A stretch of 64,000 bases of DNA from the NCBI RefSeq assembly GCF_002934265.1, contig NZ_PTIX01000029.1:26780-90779 (forward strand), read 5' to 3'. Made by a program: the position numbers and the translations under genes. The notes below the pieces were generated by a model. It was not told the DNA's origin. It made no database searches and worked only from the letters and a program-made list of their open reading frames with translations. Below, piece by piece: positions 1 through 8,468 of the stretch; the first letter of the stretch is position 1, and the number at the start of each line of letters is the position of its first letter. The stretch comes from Actinokineospora auranticolor (GTDB taxonomy: Bacteria > Actinomycetota > Actinomycetes > Mycobacteriales > Pseudonocardiaceae).

Positions 1-1
1 C

Positions 2-241
2 CTGCTGGCCGCCGCGTGGTTCGCCGAACGCTCCGGACTGCTCGCGGGCAACCCGCTCGAACCACTCGGGGACCTTCTCGTCGACCACCCCGTGCCGCTG
101 GCAGGCGGACTCATCGCGCTGTCCGTCGGCGCGTACGCGGTCAAGCGCCTGCGCCTGCCCGCGACCACGCCGACGCTCACAGCAGGCACACAGGAACCGT
201 CCATGACCGGCACAGGCCGAGCAGTGACAGTTGACCCATGA
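2..241 (+). CDS. C-terminus of a membrane protein (5' end outside the window)
   Basis: An open frame runs in from the left edge and stops with TGA overlapping the ATG of the next gene (ATGA). The 79 visible residues contain two hydrophobic stretches (near LLAAAWFAE at the start and GGLIALSVGAYAV in the middle), then a basic KRLRL segment and a polar tail. That fits the last transmembrane helices and cytosolic tail of an integral membrane protein. The translational coupling to the flippase-like gene suggests the two are made together. The family cannot be named from this part alone. Confidence 0.65.
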   Translation: MLAAAWFAERSGLLAGNPLEPLGDLLVDHPVPLAGGLIALSVGAYAVKRLRLPATTPTLTAGTQEPSMTGTGRAVTVDP

Positions 242-1401
242 CAACGCCCGCCCTCGCATCGCCGCCCGCGCCGCGCCCCGTGACGAGCGTCCTCGGGCCG
301 ATGTCGATCCCCACCCCCGCCACCCGCCCGGAGCCATGTGCCTCCAGCCAGGAGTCCGAGGAGTCGCGACCGACCTCGGGCGAGCCCCACTCCCGACCGC
401 GCGCCCTCGCCGGGGCGGTGCGGTCGACTCTTGTGGTCCTTGCCCTGGTGGCCGCGGGGTGGTTCGCCGTGCGGAGCCTGCCATCGTGGTCGAGCCTGGT
501 GGAGGCGTTCACCGCGGTCGACCTACCGCTGATCCTGCTGGCCGCCTGCTTGCAGGTAGGTTCGCTGTGGATGTTCGCCAAGCAGCAGCAGGCACTGCTC
601 GCCGGGTTCGGGGTGCGCGTGCCGACCGGGTCGATGCTGGCCATCACCTACAGCCGGTCCGCGATGTCGATGACGTTGCCCGCGGGCACGGTCGTCTCCG
701 CACTGTTCGCCGTCGAGCAATACCGCCGATTCGGTGCGAGCCGGACGACCACCGCCACCGTCACCGTCGCCTCCGGGGTGGTGTCCGCACTGGGACTCGC
801 GAGCATCTACCTCGGCGGGCTCGCGGTCCGCTGGACCCTCGCTCAACCCTGGCACACCCTCCTGCCCGCCCTGCTGGCCATCGGCGCGGCAGCCGCGGTC
901 GCCGTCCACAACAGCCGCACCCGAGGACCGGCCCGGCCACCCGTGCGGGAGAACGACAGCAGCCCCACCCCGCCGGACGCCACGCGCACCCACCGCGCGC
1001 TCGTCTCGGTCCGGGCCGCGCTACGCGGCATGCGCTCGGTCCCGCTCCGGTCGTGGCTGTCCGGACTCGGCTACGCCTCCGCCAACTGGACCGCCGACCT
1101 GCTCTGCCTCATCACCGTCACCGCGGCCTTCGACGTCACCATGTCACCCGTCGACCTCGGCCTGCTCTACCTCGGCATCCAGCTCGTCCGGCAGATCCCA
1201 ATGAGCCCCGGCGGAATCGGCGTGATCGAGGTCAGCCTCATCGCGGGCCTCGGCCTCCTCGGCACAGGCATCGCCACCGCCGCCGCGATCACCCTCGTCT
1301 ACCGGCTCCTGTCCTGCTGGCTCGTCATCCCACCCGGCCTCGCCACCTGGTTCACCCTCAACACCAAACCTGCCGCACACAACGGCAACAACGCTCCCTG
1401 A
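238..1401 (+). CDS. Flippase-like / lysylphosphatidylglycerol synthase TM-region family membrane protein
   Basis: The 387-residue protein has a polar, proline-rich N-terminus of about 55 residues and then repeated hydrophobic segments spaced as in the PF03706 family (lysylphosphatidylglycerol synthase TM region, UPF0104). Recognisable parts are the central LPAGTVVSALFAVEQYRR, the helix VVSALGLASIYLGGLAV and the C-terminal QIPMSPGGIGVIE, which matches the family P-GG-G-E signature. Members move or present lipid-linked molecules across the membrane; the substrate cannot be read from sequence. It is coupled by ATGA to the upstream membrane gene. There is no soluble aminoacyl-transferase domain, so it is the flippase half only. 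Confidence 0.8.
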   Translation: MTTPALASPPAPRPVTSVLGPMSIPTPATRPEPCASSQESEESRPTSGEPHSRPRALAGAVRSTLVVLALVAAGWFAVRSLPSWSSLVEAFTAVDLPLILLAACLQVGSLWMFAKQQQALLAGFGVRVPTGSMLAITYSRSAMSMTLPAGTVVSALFAVEQYRRFGASRTTTATVTVASGVVSALGLASIYLGGLAVRWTLAQPWHTLLPALLAIGAAAAVAVHNSRTRGPARPPVRENDSSPTPPDATRTHRALVSVRAALRGMRSVPLRSWLSGLGYASANWTADLLCLITVTAAFDVTMSPVDLGLLYLGIQLVRQIPMSPGGIGVIEVSLIAGLGLLGTGIATAAAITLVYRLLSCWLVIPPGLATWFTLNTKPAAHNGNNAP

Positions 1402-1544
1402 CCAACAAGCGGTCGCAGCGTTATCCACCATCTCGACTCCATAACCGCCGTGCGCACCACCATGGGGCCAGCCACCGCTCCAGCAGGAGCACAAGTCGCG
1501 CTCAACCGAGACACAAGTCCCGGCCCTTCCCGACACCGTCGGCG

Positions 1545-2105
1545 TCCACAAGGACAAACTCCATGGTTCCGCGCCGCCTCCGTGCTCAACCGGACGGCCT
1601 GCTCGGCGTGCCGGACGAGGTGCTCGGACTGCTGGGTCCGCCGGATCAACTCGTGAGGATCGCTGGGGTGGTCGCCAGCATGCAGGATGTCAGCGAGTCC
1701 GGACAGGACCGCGCGGAGTTCGCCCGCGAGTTCGGCGGTGGTGGTACGTGCCCAGCGGTCGTACGTCGGTGGCAGCACGAGGGCGCTGATCAGGCTGCCA
1801 ATCACCGCGCCCATCGCGGTCTCGACCAAGCGGCCCAACAGCATCACTTCGCGGGTGGCCCCGCCGATGGTCAGTACGAGTACGGCGGAGACGCCGATTC
1901 ACTTGCCGCTCTCGCCGAAGACCGACAACTTCCCGATCAACAGCCCGGCCAACACCGCCACCCCGAGGGCCACCGCGGGCGCGGGGACCAGCCGTACGGC
2001 GAAGAACGCCAGCAGGACCGCGGTGCCCGCAGCGATGACCTGCTGCGCGGAGCCCTTCATCGACCGGTACACGACGAATCCAAGCCATCGAACAAGTCCT
2101 TTCAC
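1545..2105 (-). pseudogene. Decayed FUSC / aromatic acid exporter-like gene
   Basis: On the minus strand one frame encodes a FUSC-like membrane start (VRWLGFVVYRSMKG, then AAGTAVLLAFFAVRL and ALGVAVLAGLLIGKLSVFGE). A TGA at 1899-1901 interrupts it, and the same frame then continues as IGVSAVLVLTIGGATREVM and LVETAMGAVIGSLISALVL, typical of this family. The stop replaces what is probably a conserved Trp codon (TGG to TGA). After about position 1560 the frame no longer resembles the family and runs into the convergent flippase-like gene, so the C-terminal part is also lost. No clear ribosome binding site was found at the likely GTG start near 2105. Confidence 0.65.
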
Positions 2106-2455
2106 GCCGGCGCATGAACGCGCCGACCAAACCGAATACTGCCTGCCGGGCGCATTATAGGCGCGAGGGGATACACCGCCACGACGCCACAAAAGACAAA
2201 CACCCAACCGAGTGAACCGGCCACCGGGACGGGCGATAATCGGCTCCACCCGGGCTTCGTAAAGGAATTCGGCTGGGTTCTCCGTCCTTCAGCACGAGGC
2301 ATCGACTACCGCAAGTCAGAGGTTCGTAGCGGACACACATCACCCGCCGAGAAGTATTTCTATTGCCCTCGCGCAAAGCCGAACAACCGCATCGCGAACC
2401 AACTAACAATGTGAATCGCAGTCGAGGGCGGAGTTGAGGGGATCAAATGCCTGGG
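2106..2455. other. Gene-free stretch
   Basis: No frame in this 350-base stretch has the G/C-rich third positions of its neighbours or any recognisable family. Base composition is somewhat more A/T-rich than the flanks. It lies between two decayed minus-strand genes and is best read as degenerate DNA. Confidence 0.5.
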
Positions 2456-2760
2456 CTACCTCGCCTGGAGAAAGGCGCTCAGGGCGGTGGCGCGTTCGGT
2501 GAGGGCTTCCTCGACCAAGTGGTAACCGGAGTCGATCCCGCAGCCGCGGACGTCGCCCGCCCAGTCGCGCCGGATGGCCAGGGGGCGTCGCACAGGTCTT
2601 CCAAGTCGTCGCGAGCGGACCAGGGAACCAAGACCGGGCGAAGCAGGCGACCACCGGCGACGCGGCCGGCCTCCTCGTGGACGCGGTCGGTGATCAGGCC
2701 CACGCGGTGGTCCTCCAGCACGGCCCGGGCCGCGTTCCGCTCGCGGCGGCCGTGCGCCAT
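2456..2760 (-). pseudogene. Remnant of an alpha/beta hydrolase (haloacetate dehalogenase-like)
   Basis: Two overlapping minus-strand frames together give the C-terminal third of an alpha/beta-fold hydrolase of the haloacetate/fluoroacetate dehalogenase type. The first frame reads DRVHEEAGRVAGG, LLRPVLVPWSARDDLEDL; after a frameshift near 2590 the second continues RRDWAGDVRGCGIDSG and HLVEEALTERATALSAFL. In the intact family the last segment carries the catalytic His in a DSGHH motif; here it reads DSGYH, so the catalytic base itself is altered. The nucleophile part is absent. The fragment has no start and is not expected to give a working protein. Confidence 0.6.
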
Positions 2761-2986
2761 CGGTGTGGTTGTCGGCGCCCGTGATCGCGGGGGCACCGTA
2801 CCAGCGGATGGGTCGAATCTCCGACCAGGCGTGTCGGCAGTGGCACCGACCGCGACTCGCGGCTAGGGAACCGAGGCACCGCCGCCGCCAGTCATGCATC
2901 GCGAAACGTGAATGGATAAACTCAGGTCACCTATCCGGGCGGTTGAGCAGCCAGCTGCCCTCACCGCACGGAGTGGAGGCACCGGC

Positions 2987-3343
2987 ATGTCCATCCTGTT
3001 CACGGTGTCGATCGAGCAGACGCCGGACCGAACCGTCCTGCACGCTCGCGGTGAGGTCGACATGGGCACCGTGTCGACCTTGACCGACGCCCTTGACACC
3101 GCCCTGACCCATGACCCGGCGCCCCCGGTGGTGGTCGTCGACTTCACCGAGGTCACTTTCCTTGCCTCAGCCGGACTCGCCGCCCTGGTCTCAGCCAACC
3201 AGCGGGCCCGGACAACCGGCAGCGGACTCGTCGTGGTCACCCCGAAGGGCAGCGTGACGCGGCGTGCCATCACCGTCAGCAGCCTGGAACATGTACTCAC
3301 CCTCGCCGAGGAACACGCCGCCGTGGATGTCGAACGGGGTTGA
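2987..3343 (+). CDS. STAS-domain anti-sigma factor antagonist-like protein
   Basis: This 118-residue protein is a single STAS domain: strand FTVSIEQTPDRTVLHARGE, the VD-G-V helix start, VVVVDFTEVTFLASAGL and a C-terminal helix. STAS antagonists bind anti-sigma kinases and free sigma factors. The ATG at 2987 is chosen because GTGGAGG precedes it at good distance; an upstream ATG at 2912 would add an unrelated tail. In SpoIIAA the phosphorylated Ser sits immediately before the conserved Gly; here that residue is Ala (S-A-G-L) with a Ser one position earlier, so canonical phosphoregulation may be missing. No anti-sigma kinase gene lies nearby. A second STAS protein is encoded at 60259-60684. Confidence 0.85.
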   Translation: MSILFTVSIEQTPDRTVLHARGEVDMGTVSTLTDALDTALTHDPAPPVVVVDFTEVTFLASAGLAALVSANQRARTTGSGLVVVTPKGSVTRRAITVSSLEHVLTLAEEHAAVDVERG

Positions 3344-3761
3344 TTCTATGCGTGAGTGACGTCGATCAGGTACCGACGCCTACGAACGCGACCGCGCCAC
3401 GTCAATCACACCTAGGCGCATAAGATCATGATCTGCATCACAGTTCACCACGTTAGGTCGATCCGGGCCAGCGCGACCCTCGACGTCTGCGGCTGACCGA
3501 TTCCGTCAGGGATGGCGCCAGCCACCATGGCATCATCGGCCGATAGCTCGAGAACGCGCTGGTCGCGCCCGTGATCATCTGCCGCGAGCAGGAGGTGTGC
3601 TGGCTGCGACCCGGAAACGACGCTGTGCCAACGAAAACGGCCTGACCCCTTCGGTATGGCGATTGGGGTCAGATCACGCAGCTCCCCACGTGCTCCCCGA
3701 AACGATCAACGCCCCACCAACGTGATCCGTTGGCGGGGCGCTGACCTGCAAATATAACCAG
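3344..3761. other. Gene-free stretch at the island edge
   Basis: No coding frame is convincing in these 418 bases. The stretch holds a small palindrome (AGATCATGATCT, about 3424-3435) and an 8-bp inverted repeat at 3642-3672. It ends at the tRNA-Val 3' half, so this is probably the chromosomal side of the island boundary. Confidence 0.5.
3642..3672. terminator. Possible terminator hairpin
   Basis: CTGACCCC at 3642-3649 pairs with GGGGTCAG at 3665-3672, an 8-bp perfect stem with a 15-base loop. It could end transcription from the STAS gene or, on the other strand, from whatever crosses the tRNA remnant. There is no run of T on either side, so the assignment is weak. Confidence 0.3.
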
Positions 3762-3803
3762 TGGGCGATACTGGGATCGAACCAGTGACCCCTTCGGTGT
3801 GAA
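3762..3803 (-). tRNA. 3' half of a tRNA-Val(CAC) gene, attachment-site remnant
   Basis: Read on the minus strand the 42 bases parse as an anticodon loop TTCACAC (anticodon CAC), 3' anticodon stem CGAAG, variable GGGTC, a paired T arm (ACTGG, loop TTCGATC, CCAGT), acceptor strand ATCGCCC and discriminator A. The 5' half of the tRNA (acceptor, D arm, 5' anticodon stem) is absent: the sequence before the loop belongs to the island. This is the classic product of site-specific integration at the anticodon loop of a tRNA gene, so it is an att site and not a functional tRNA. The intact tRNA-Val should lie at the other end of the island, outside this window. Confidence 0.8.
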
Positions 3804-4690
3804 CTATGTACGGCATATCGTGTTGACCTGCGGATGTGATGCTTCCGCAGGTCAACACGGTTTCGTTCAGAGTCGTTGAATGTAGTTGAAGGCCGTTTAT
3901 GGCGCATACTTGCTCCCCGTTTGCTCCCCATTTTGCTCCCGCATGGGGCACGTCTCGCAAGGACCGGAAGAGGTCACAGTTGGTTCAGGTTGGCTCGGTA
4001 GGGGTGGAGAGCTGGGCAGGCAAGGAGGCGAGGAGCGTGGCGATGCGTTGTATCGCTTCGGCGGAGAGGCTTGTATGCGCGGCCATGCTGCTGGGGATGG
4101 TGTCGGTGGGCAAGCCGAGGTGGTGGAGGTCGGTGAGGATTCGGCGGGCGTCGCGAAGGCCTGGCTTGTCGGCCTAGCCGTTGTTCCCGGCGAACACCAG
4201 TTGGTCAAGGTGCTCCTCGAGGGTTTGGTTTGTGGTACTAGGCAGCCCGGTGGTCAGGTCGACCGCTCCGACCTGGCCTGCCCAGTCCTAAATCGGGGTG
4301 TCTCTGTGTTCCCACACGCAGATGGCCGACGATGCCGTTCGTTGGGCTGCGCGAAGGGCCTTGAATGTCGGTCGGTATGCCAAGACGGGGCCCGTGGTCT
4401 GCGGGCCGCTGCGGAGGCTGAAGTGGGTGGTACCGCGCGTGAACGTGTCCAGCAAGCCGTCGAACCGATTCGCAGTTCGTCGGTGAACAGCACTGGCGGC
4501 GCACCGGTGCGCCGCTGCTGCGTGTCGAGCCACTGCGCGACCAGTCGCCGTCCGGCCTGGTGGGTCTCGGGTGAGACGGGTTGCGGCAGCCATGCTGCGG
4601 CGTCGGATCGTGGGATCGTCATGGCAGCTCCTTTGCTACTTGCCCGCCGTGTTGAGGTAACCAGAGTAGGCGATGAGACCGACAGTTCAC
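3797..4690. repeat. Approx. 0.9 kb direct repeat, copy A (decayed)
   Basis: This segment matches 10824-11715. It starts with a 22-base identical block (3797-3818, beginning GTGTGAACTATG), continues through a 14-bp inverted repeat (3820-3833 with 3845-3858), a triple GGGAGCAAR motif on the minus strand (about 3909-3945), a pseudogene (3974-4622) and its upstream region. The triple motif encodes, on the minus strand, a tail like NGEQTGSK, which resembles the C-terminal tails of tyrosine integrases of tRNA-targeting actinomycete elements; the catalytic body of such an integrase is not present. Confidence 0.7.
3974..4622 (-). pseudogene. Frameshifted copy of the unassigned gene at 11002-11655
   Basis: Starting at ATG 4622 (preceded by AAAGGAG) the product begins like its intact relative: SDAAAWLPQPVSPETHQAG, QWLDTQQRRTGAPPVLFTD. 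A frameshift near 4470 moves the match to another frame (GLLDTFTRGTTHFSLRSG, VLAYRPTFKALRAAQR). Two codons are now TAG: one after DTPI, where the relative has Arg, and one in AGNNG, where it has Tyr. The ancestral stop is conserved at 3974-3976. Three independent lesions mean the copy is dead. Confidence 0.75.
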
Positions 4691-4891
4691 GGGTGCCCTG
4701 TGGCGTGACACGGGGTGTCCCAGCGCGCGCTGATCGTCCCTGTTGGAGGTGCCGGTGAGGCGCCCGCCCTACTCCCCTCCCAGACAAAGTCCGCCCGATT
4801 GGGGATTCGCTAGTTGTTGCCACACCCTTCGTGCTCGGCTCCTCCTGGATAGGCTGGGCCAGTCGGTCGGGACAACAGGGTGGGGCGCGAG

Positions 4892-5992
4892 GTGGCTACG
4901 GAGCAACGGCAGGTAGGCGCGCGGGTGGCGCTCAGTGCTATGGCTGTGCCCGCGGACCCGATCCCGTCGGTGGCCTTGGAGGGCGCTCCTGTCCCGCCGG
5001 GGATGCGCATGCGGATGTTCTCGCCCGATGAGTGGGAGGAGTTTATCCGCGAGTGGGCTACCGCGCTGGACGTGGACTACGTCCAGATCAAGCGGCTGGG
5101 GGGTGCGGGGGACAGGGGCGCGGACGTCGTCGGGTTCAAGACCGACCGGCAGTTCGAGGGGCCGTGGGACTGCTTTCAAGCCAAGCACTACGAGACGCCG
5201 ATCAATTTCAGCGTGGCCGCCGGTGAGATCTTGAAGGTCTTCGTGTCGGTGATTGACGGGGCGTACTCCCTGCCCGACACCTATCAGTTTCTGGCTCCCC
5301 GAGGGGTGTCAACTCCGTTCAACATGCTGCTCGGTAACCCTACCGACCTGCGGAACAAGTTCCTAGCTCGACTCGTCGAAGGCGATGCGCTGGTGAAAGG
5401 CTTGGATGGGGGCGCGCTTGCTGCTGTGCGAGCGTTGGCGGCGGACACTGAGTTCTGCATGTTCAAGTCGGTCGAGGTCCAGGATGCTCTGATCACACAC
5501 GGCCGGACGAGGTGGCACGCGGCCAGGTTCGGCACCTCGCTCCCTGTGAGGGGTGACAGCGCCGCTCCTCCGGAGCAGTACACGCCCGAGGAGACTCGCT
5601 ACCTGCAGCAACTGCTGGAGGTTTACACGGAACGTCACCCGGACCGGATCACCACGCTGGAGTCGGTGGCCAGTGTGCCGAAGGTGGCCAGGCACCTGCA
5701 ACGGCAGCGGGTGAGCTTCTTCAGGGCGGAGTCGTTGCGGGCCTACTCTGCCGGGGCAGTGCCCGAGGGCACCTTCGAGAAGCTCCAGGACGACATCCAT
5801 GACGGGGTCATCGACGTTGCCGACAGCGACCATAAGGACGGCTACACGCGGCTGGGCCAGGTGCTGATCCAGGTGGGCACCCTCGACCTCAGCCGCCACA
5901 AGCTCATCGACGTAGCCGACATCGATGACCGCAAAGGCGTCTGCCACCAGCTGGCCAACGACGACCGGCTGACCTGGGTGGAGGACTCGTGA
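4892..5992 (+). CDS. ABC-3C system effector: Mrr/CAP4-like nuclease with ABC-3C C-terminal domain
   Basis: The N-terminal third has the layout of a restriction-endonuclease-fold domain: MFSPDEWEEFIREW, then GDRGADVVGF and, after a short turn, WDCFQAKHYE, i.e. an Asp followed by a Q-x-K motif as in Mrr/CAP4-type PD-(D/E)XK nucleases. The remainder (about 260 residues) is mostly alpha-helical and fits the C-terminal domain that ties effectors to ABC-three-component systems. The three-gene order effector, small middle component, SMC-like ATPase supports this strongly. GTG 4892 is preferred because AGGGTGGGG precedes it by six bases; ATG 4940 and the ATGs just before MFSPDEW are alternatives. Its stop overlaps the next start (GTGA). 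Confidence 0.75.
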   Translation: MATEQRQVGARVALSAMAVPADPIPSVALEGAPVPPGMRMRMFSPDEWEEFIREWATALDVDYVQIKRLGGAGDRGADVVGFKTDRQFEGPWDCFQAKHYETPINFSVAAGEILKVFVSVIDGAYSLPDTYQFLAPRGVSTPFNMLLGNPTDLRNKFLARLVEGDALVKGLDGGALAAVRALAADTEFCMFKSVEVQDALITHGRTRWHAARFGTSLPVRGDSAAPPEQYTPEETRYLQQLLEVYTERHPDRITTLESVASVPKVARHLQRQRVSFFRAESLRAYSAGAVPEGTFEKLQDDIHDGVIDVADSDHKDGYTRLGQVLIQVGTLDLSRHKLIDVADIDDRKGVCHQLANDDRLTWVEDS

Positions 5993-6477
5993 GAACTCCG
6001 CTTAACGGCCCGCTGGAATACGGGGTCCGAGTCCTGGTGATGCTGACCGAGGCGTATCCAGGGCAACTAGACATCAACCACTTGGTCCTGCTCGACCACA
6101 GTGTGCTGCATACAGCCGATCTCGGCGGCCCGCCGAGCATCCACCCTGCTCATGCTCTGCATGCTGGTGAGTTGGGTATGCGACGCGCCAGCGTCGAGCA
6201 GGGGCTGCAGGTGATGGTGCGCGCCGGGCTGGTCACCATGCGCGCGTCGACCGTGGGCATCCGCTACGAGGCAGGGGACGAGGCTCATAGCTTCGTCTCA
6301 GCGCTTGCTTCGAGTTACATCGTCGGGCTACGCGACCGCAGTCGATGGGTAGTGCAGCAGCTCGGGACACTCACGGAAAGCGAGATCCGCAGCCAGACCG
6401 CAGCGATCTTCGGCGTCCGGCCCGACGGCGGCGGGCCAGACGACCACGGGAGAGGGACAGGTACATGGAACGGCTGA
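5989..6477 (+). CDS. ABC-3C system middle component
   Basis: A 162-residue protein coupled by GTGA to the effector and overlapping the ATPase gene by 13 bases. It begins RTPLNGPLEYGVRVLVMLTEAYP, then LDINHLVLLDHSVLHTADLGG and a winged-helix-like part (RRASVEQGLQVMVRAGLVTM). This matches the style of ABC-three-component middle-component families, small helical adaptor proteins that link effector to ATPase. The LVLLDHSVLHTAD segment is the part most typical of the family. Its role (adaptor or regulator) comes from context and family knowledge; no catalytic motif is present. Confidence 0.75.
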   Translation: MRTPLNGPLEYGVRVLVMLTEAYPGQLDINHLVLLDHSVLHTADLGGPPSIHPAHALHAGELGMRRASVEQGLQVMVRAGLVTMRASTVGIRYEAGDEAHSFVSALASSYIVGLRDRSRWVVQQLGTLTESEIRSQTAAIFGVRPDGGGPDDHGRGTGTWNG

Positions 6478-8321
6478 CTCTGCTGCACCTGACCTTTGTT
6501 GGCCCGGGGGTCGTTCCCGCCACGGTCGAGTTCGGGCCGAAACTAACCGTGGTTCGCGGCCCGTCGGACACGGGGAAGTCGTACATCGCCGACAGCATTG
6601 ACTTCATGCTCGGTGCTTCGGCTCTGAAGGAGATACCGGAGCGCGATGGCTACGACACCGTGCTGCTGGGCATCCATCTCCCGGACGGCAAGGACGTCAC
6701 CTTGGCGCGGGCTGTACAGGGCGGGGCATTCCGGTTGCTCCGCGGTGACCATCGCACCAATCCGCTGCCTGCGGGAGGCGACTCCCTGTCGGCCACGCAC
6801 GACAAGAAGAAGACCGACAGCGTCTCGCGCTATGTGCTGGGCAAGATCGGCCTGGATGGCAAGGTTGTCCGCAAGGACGGCGCGGGCAGGACGATTTCGC
6901 TGAGCCTGCGGAAGCTGCTTCCCTTCTTTCTGGTCAACGAGACCAAGATCCAAGCCAGGACCCCGCCTGTCGAGACCGGGCAGCATGCGGATCGGACCGG
7001 AGAGATCTCCACGTTCCGCTTGCTTCTCCAGGGCGAGGACGACTCGGCGCTCGAGCCAAACGAGTCGCCGACCGAGCGCCGTCGGTCCAAGGCAGCCAAG
7101 CACGATGTCATCGACAAGTTGCTGGCCGAGGCCCGCAGAGAACTCAAGACCGATGAGACGCTCGAGCAGGTCACCGAGCGGATCGGTCGGTTGCGAGCGG
7201 CCATCGCCGAGTCAACTGGTACCATCGAGCAGACGGCCGCGGCACGGCAGCAGTGGGGACATCATCTGTCCAACAGCGAGCGGCTGGTGACAGCCGGGCG
7301 GCGCAGTATCGCCGAGCTCGACGCGCTCGACGCGAGGTTCGCGTTGCTCCATGACCAATACACGTCGGACTTGGATCGGCTCGACGCTGTCGGCGAAGCC
7401 GGGTCGCTGCTGGGCTATTTCACGCCGGGTCGCTGCGTGTTCTGCGGGGCCGAGCCCGAGCACCAGCACCTCAACGCAGACTGCACCGAGGACACGACCG
7501 CCTTCTCCCAGTCCGTACGCGAGGAGCAACGCAAGACGACCGCCTTGCGCGAAGACCTCCTCCAGGCCATCGCCGGGCTGCGTGACGAACGTGCCGGGAA
7601 GGCAGAGCGGCTCCAGAACTACACCGGGCGAGCTGCCGAGGCCGCGGCGCAGATCGCCCGACTCGACTCTCTGCTCAACCCCCGCCAGCACGAGTTGCGT
7701 GACCTGCTCGCCACAGCCACCCAGCTCGAACGCGACGCAGACACCATCCGTCGCGTCCAGCGGCTGGAGGCCCTCCGCTCCGAAGTCACGAAGGCACCGA
7801 AGCCGAAACCAATCAAGCCCACCGCAGGACTGCAACGTAGCGCCGTCGACGCTCTCTCTCACATGATCGCGAGCCGTTTGCGTGCCTGGGGCTTCCACGA
7901 CGCCGACAGCGCAAGCTACAGCTTCGCTGAACAAGATGTAGTGTCAGGCAACCAGTTGCGCACCGCGCACGGTAAAGGCGTCCGAGCCGTTCTACACGCC
8001 GCGTTCACAATCTCCCTCGCCCAGTACTGCTTCGACAACAATCTTCCTCATCCCGGCGTCGTCGTGCTCGACTCTCCCTTGGTGGTCTACCGTCCCCCGG
8101 ACCCAGGTGCCGAGCCTGATGATAGTGGCAGTGTCCTGGACACCACGAGCCTCGCCAGCCGGTTCTTCGCTGACGTCCACACAAACTTCTCCGGACAGAT
8201 CATCATCCTTGAGAACGAGGACCTCCCGGACTCACTGGGCGCTGGATGGCGAGACATTACCTTCACCAAGAACATAGACCGCGGTCGATACGGTCTGTTC
8301 CCTCACCCCCGATCACGTTAG
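6465..8321 (+). CDS. ABC-3C system SMC-like ATPase (DUF3732-type)
   Basis: The 618-residue protein starts RLTLLHLTFVGPG and has a Walker A of the form GPSDTGKS at residues 32-39, typical of DUF3732/ABC-3C ATPases. The middle is a long coiled coil with a CVFC motif near residue 325 at the hairpin tip, resembling a Rad50-like zinc hook. The C-terminal half has the Walker B region PGVVVLDSPLVVY and a closing IIILENED segment. It probably senses DNA or another phage cue and releases the nuclease effector. ATG 6465 is chosen because GAGAGGGA precedes it; a longer frame from 6345 would only add a basic, low-complexity tail inside the middle-component gene. Confidence 0.85.
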   Translation: MERLTLLHLTFVGPGVVPATVEFGPKLTVVRGPSDTGKSYIADSIDFMLGASALKEIPERDGYDTVLLGIHLPDGKDVTLARAVQGGAFRLLRGDHRTNPLPAGGDSLSATHDKKKTDSVSRYVLGKIGLDGKVVRKDGAGRTISLSLRKLLPFFLVNETKIQARTPPVETGQHADRTGEISTFRLLLQGEDDSALEPNESPTERRRSKAAKHDVIDKLLAEARRELKTDETLEQVTERIGRLRAAIAESTGTIEQTAAARQQWGHHLSNSERLVTAGRRSIAELDALDARFALLHDQYTSDLDRLDAVGEAGSLLGYFTPGRCVFCGAEPEHQHLNADCTEDTTAFSQSVREEQRKTTALREDLLQAIAGLRDERAGKAERLQNYTGRAAEAAAQIARLDSLLNPRQHELRDLLATATQLERDADTIRRVQRLEALRSEVTKAPKPKPIKPTAGLQRSAVDALSHMIASRLRAWGFHDADSASYSFAEQDVVSGNQLRTAHGKGVRAVLHAAFTISLAQYCFDNNLPHPGVVVLDSPLVVYRPPDPGAEPDDSGSVLDTTSLASRFFADVHTNFSGQIIILENEDLPDSLGAGWRDITFTKNIDRGRYGLFPHPRSR

Positions 8322-8468
8322 ATCGCGCCATAGGCGGTCACCTAGGATTCCATCGTCCGTTGTCTGCCGCGCGAGCTTCCGGCCTGGCGGGTTCACAGAC
8401 TACATGAAACTTCGATTTGAAGCCGCCACGGCAAAGGTCCCGTGGCCGACAAGTCTAGGAGTATTGCA

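Noticed and set aside
231..2117. Very long plus-strand frame across the flippase-like gene and its downstream pseudogene
   Set aside because: It is rich in Arg, Pro and His, shows no family, and overlaps a real gene in another frame; an artefact of high G+C.
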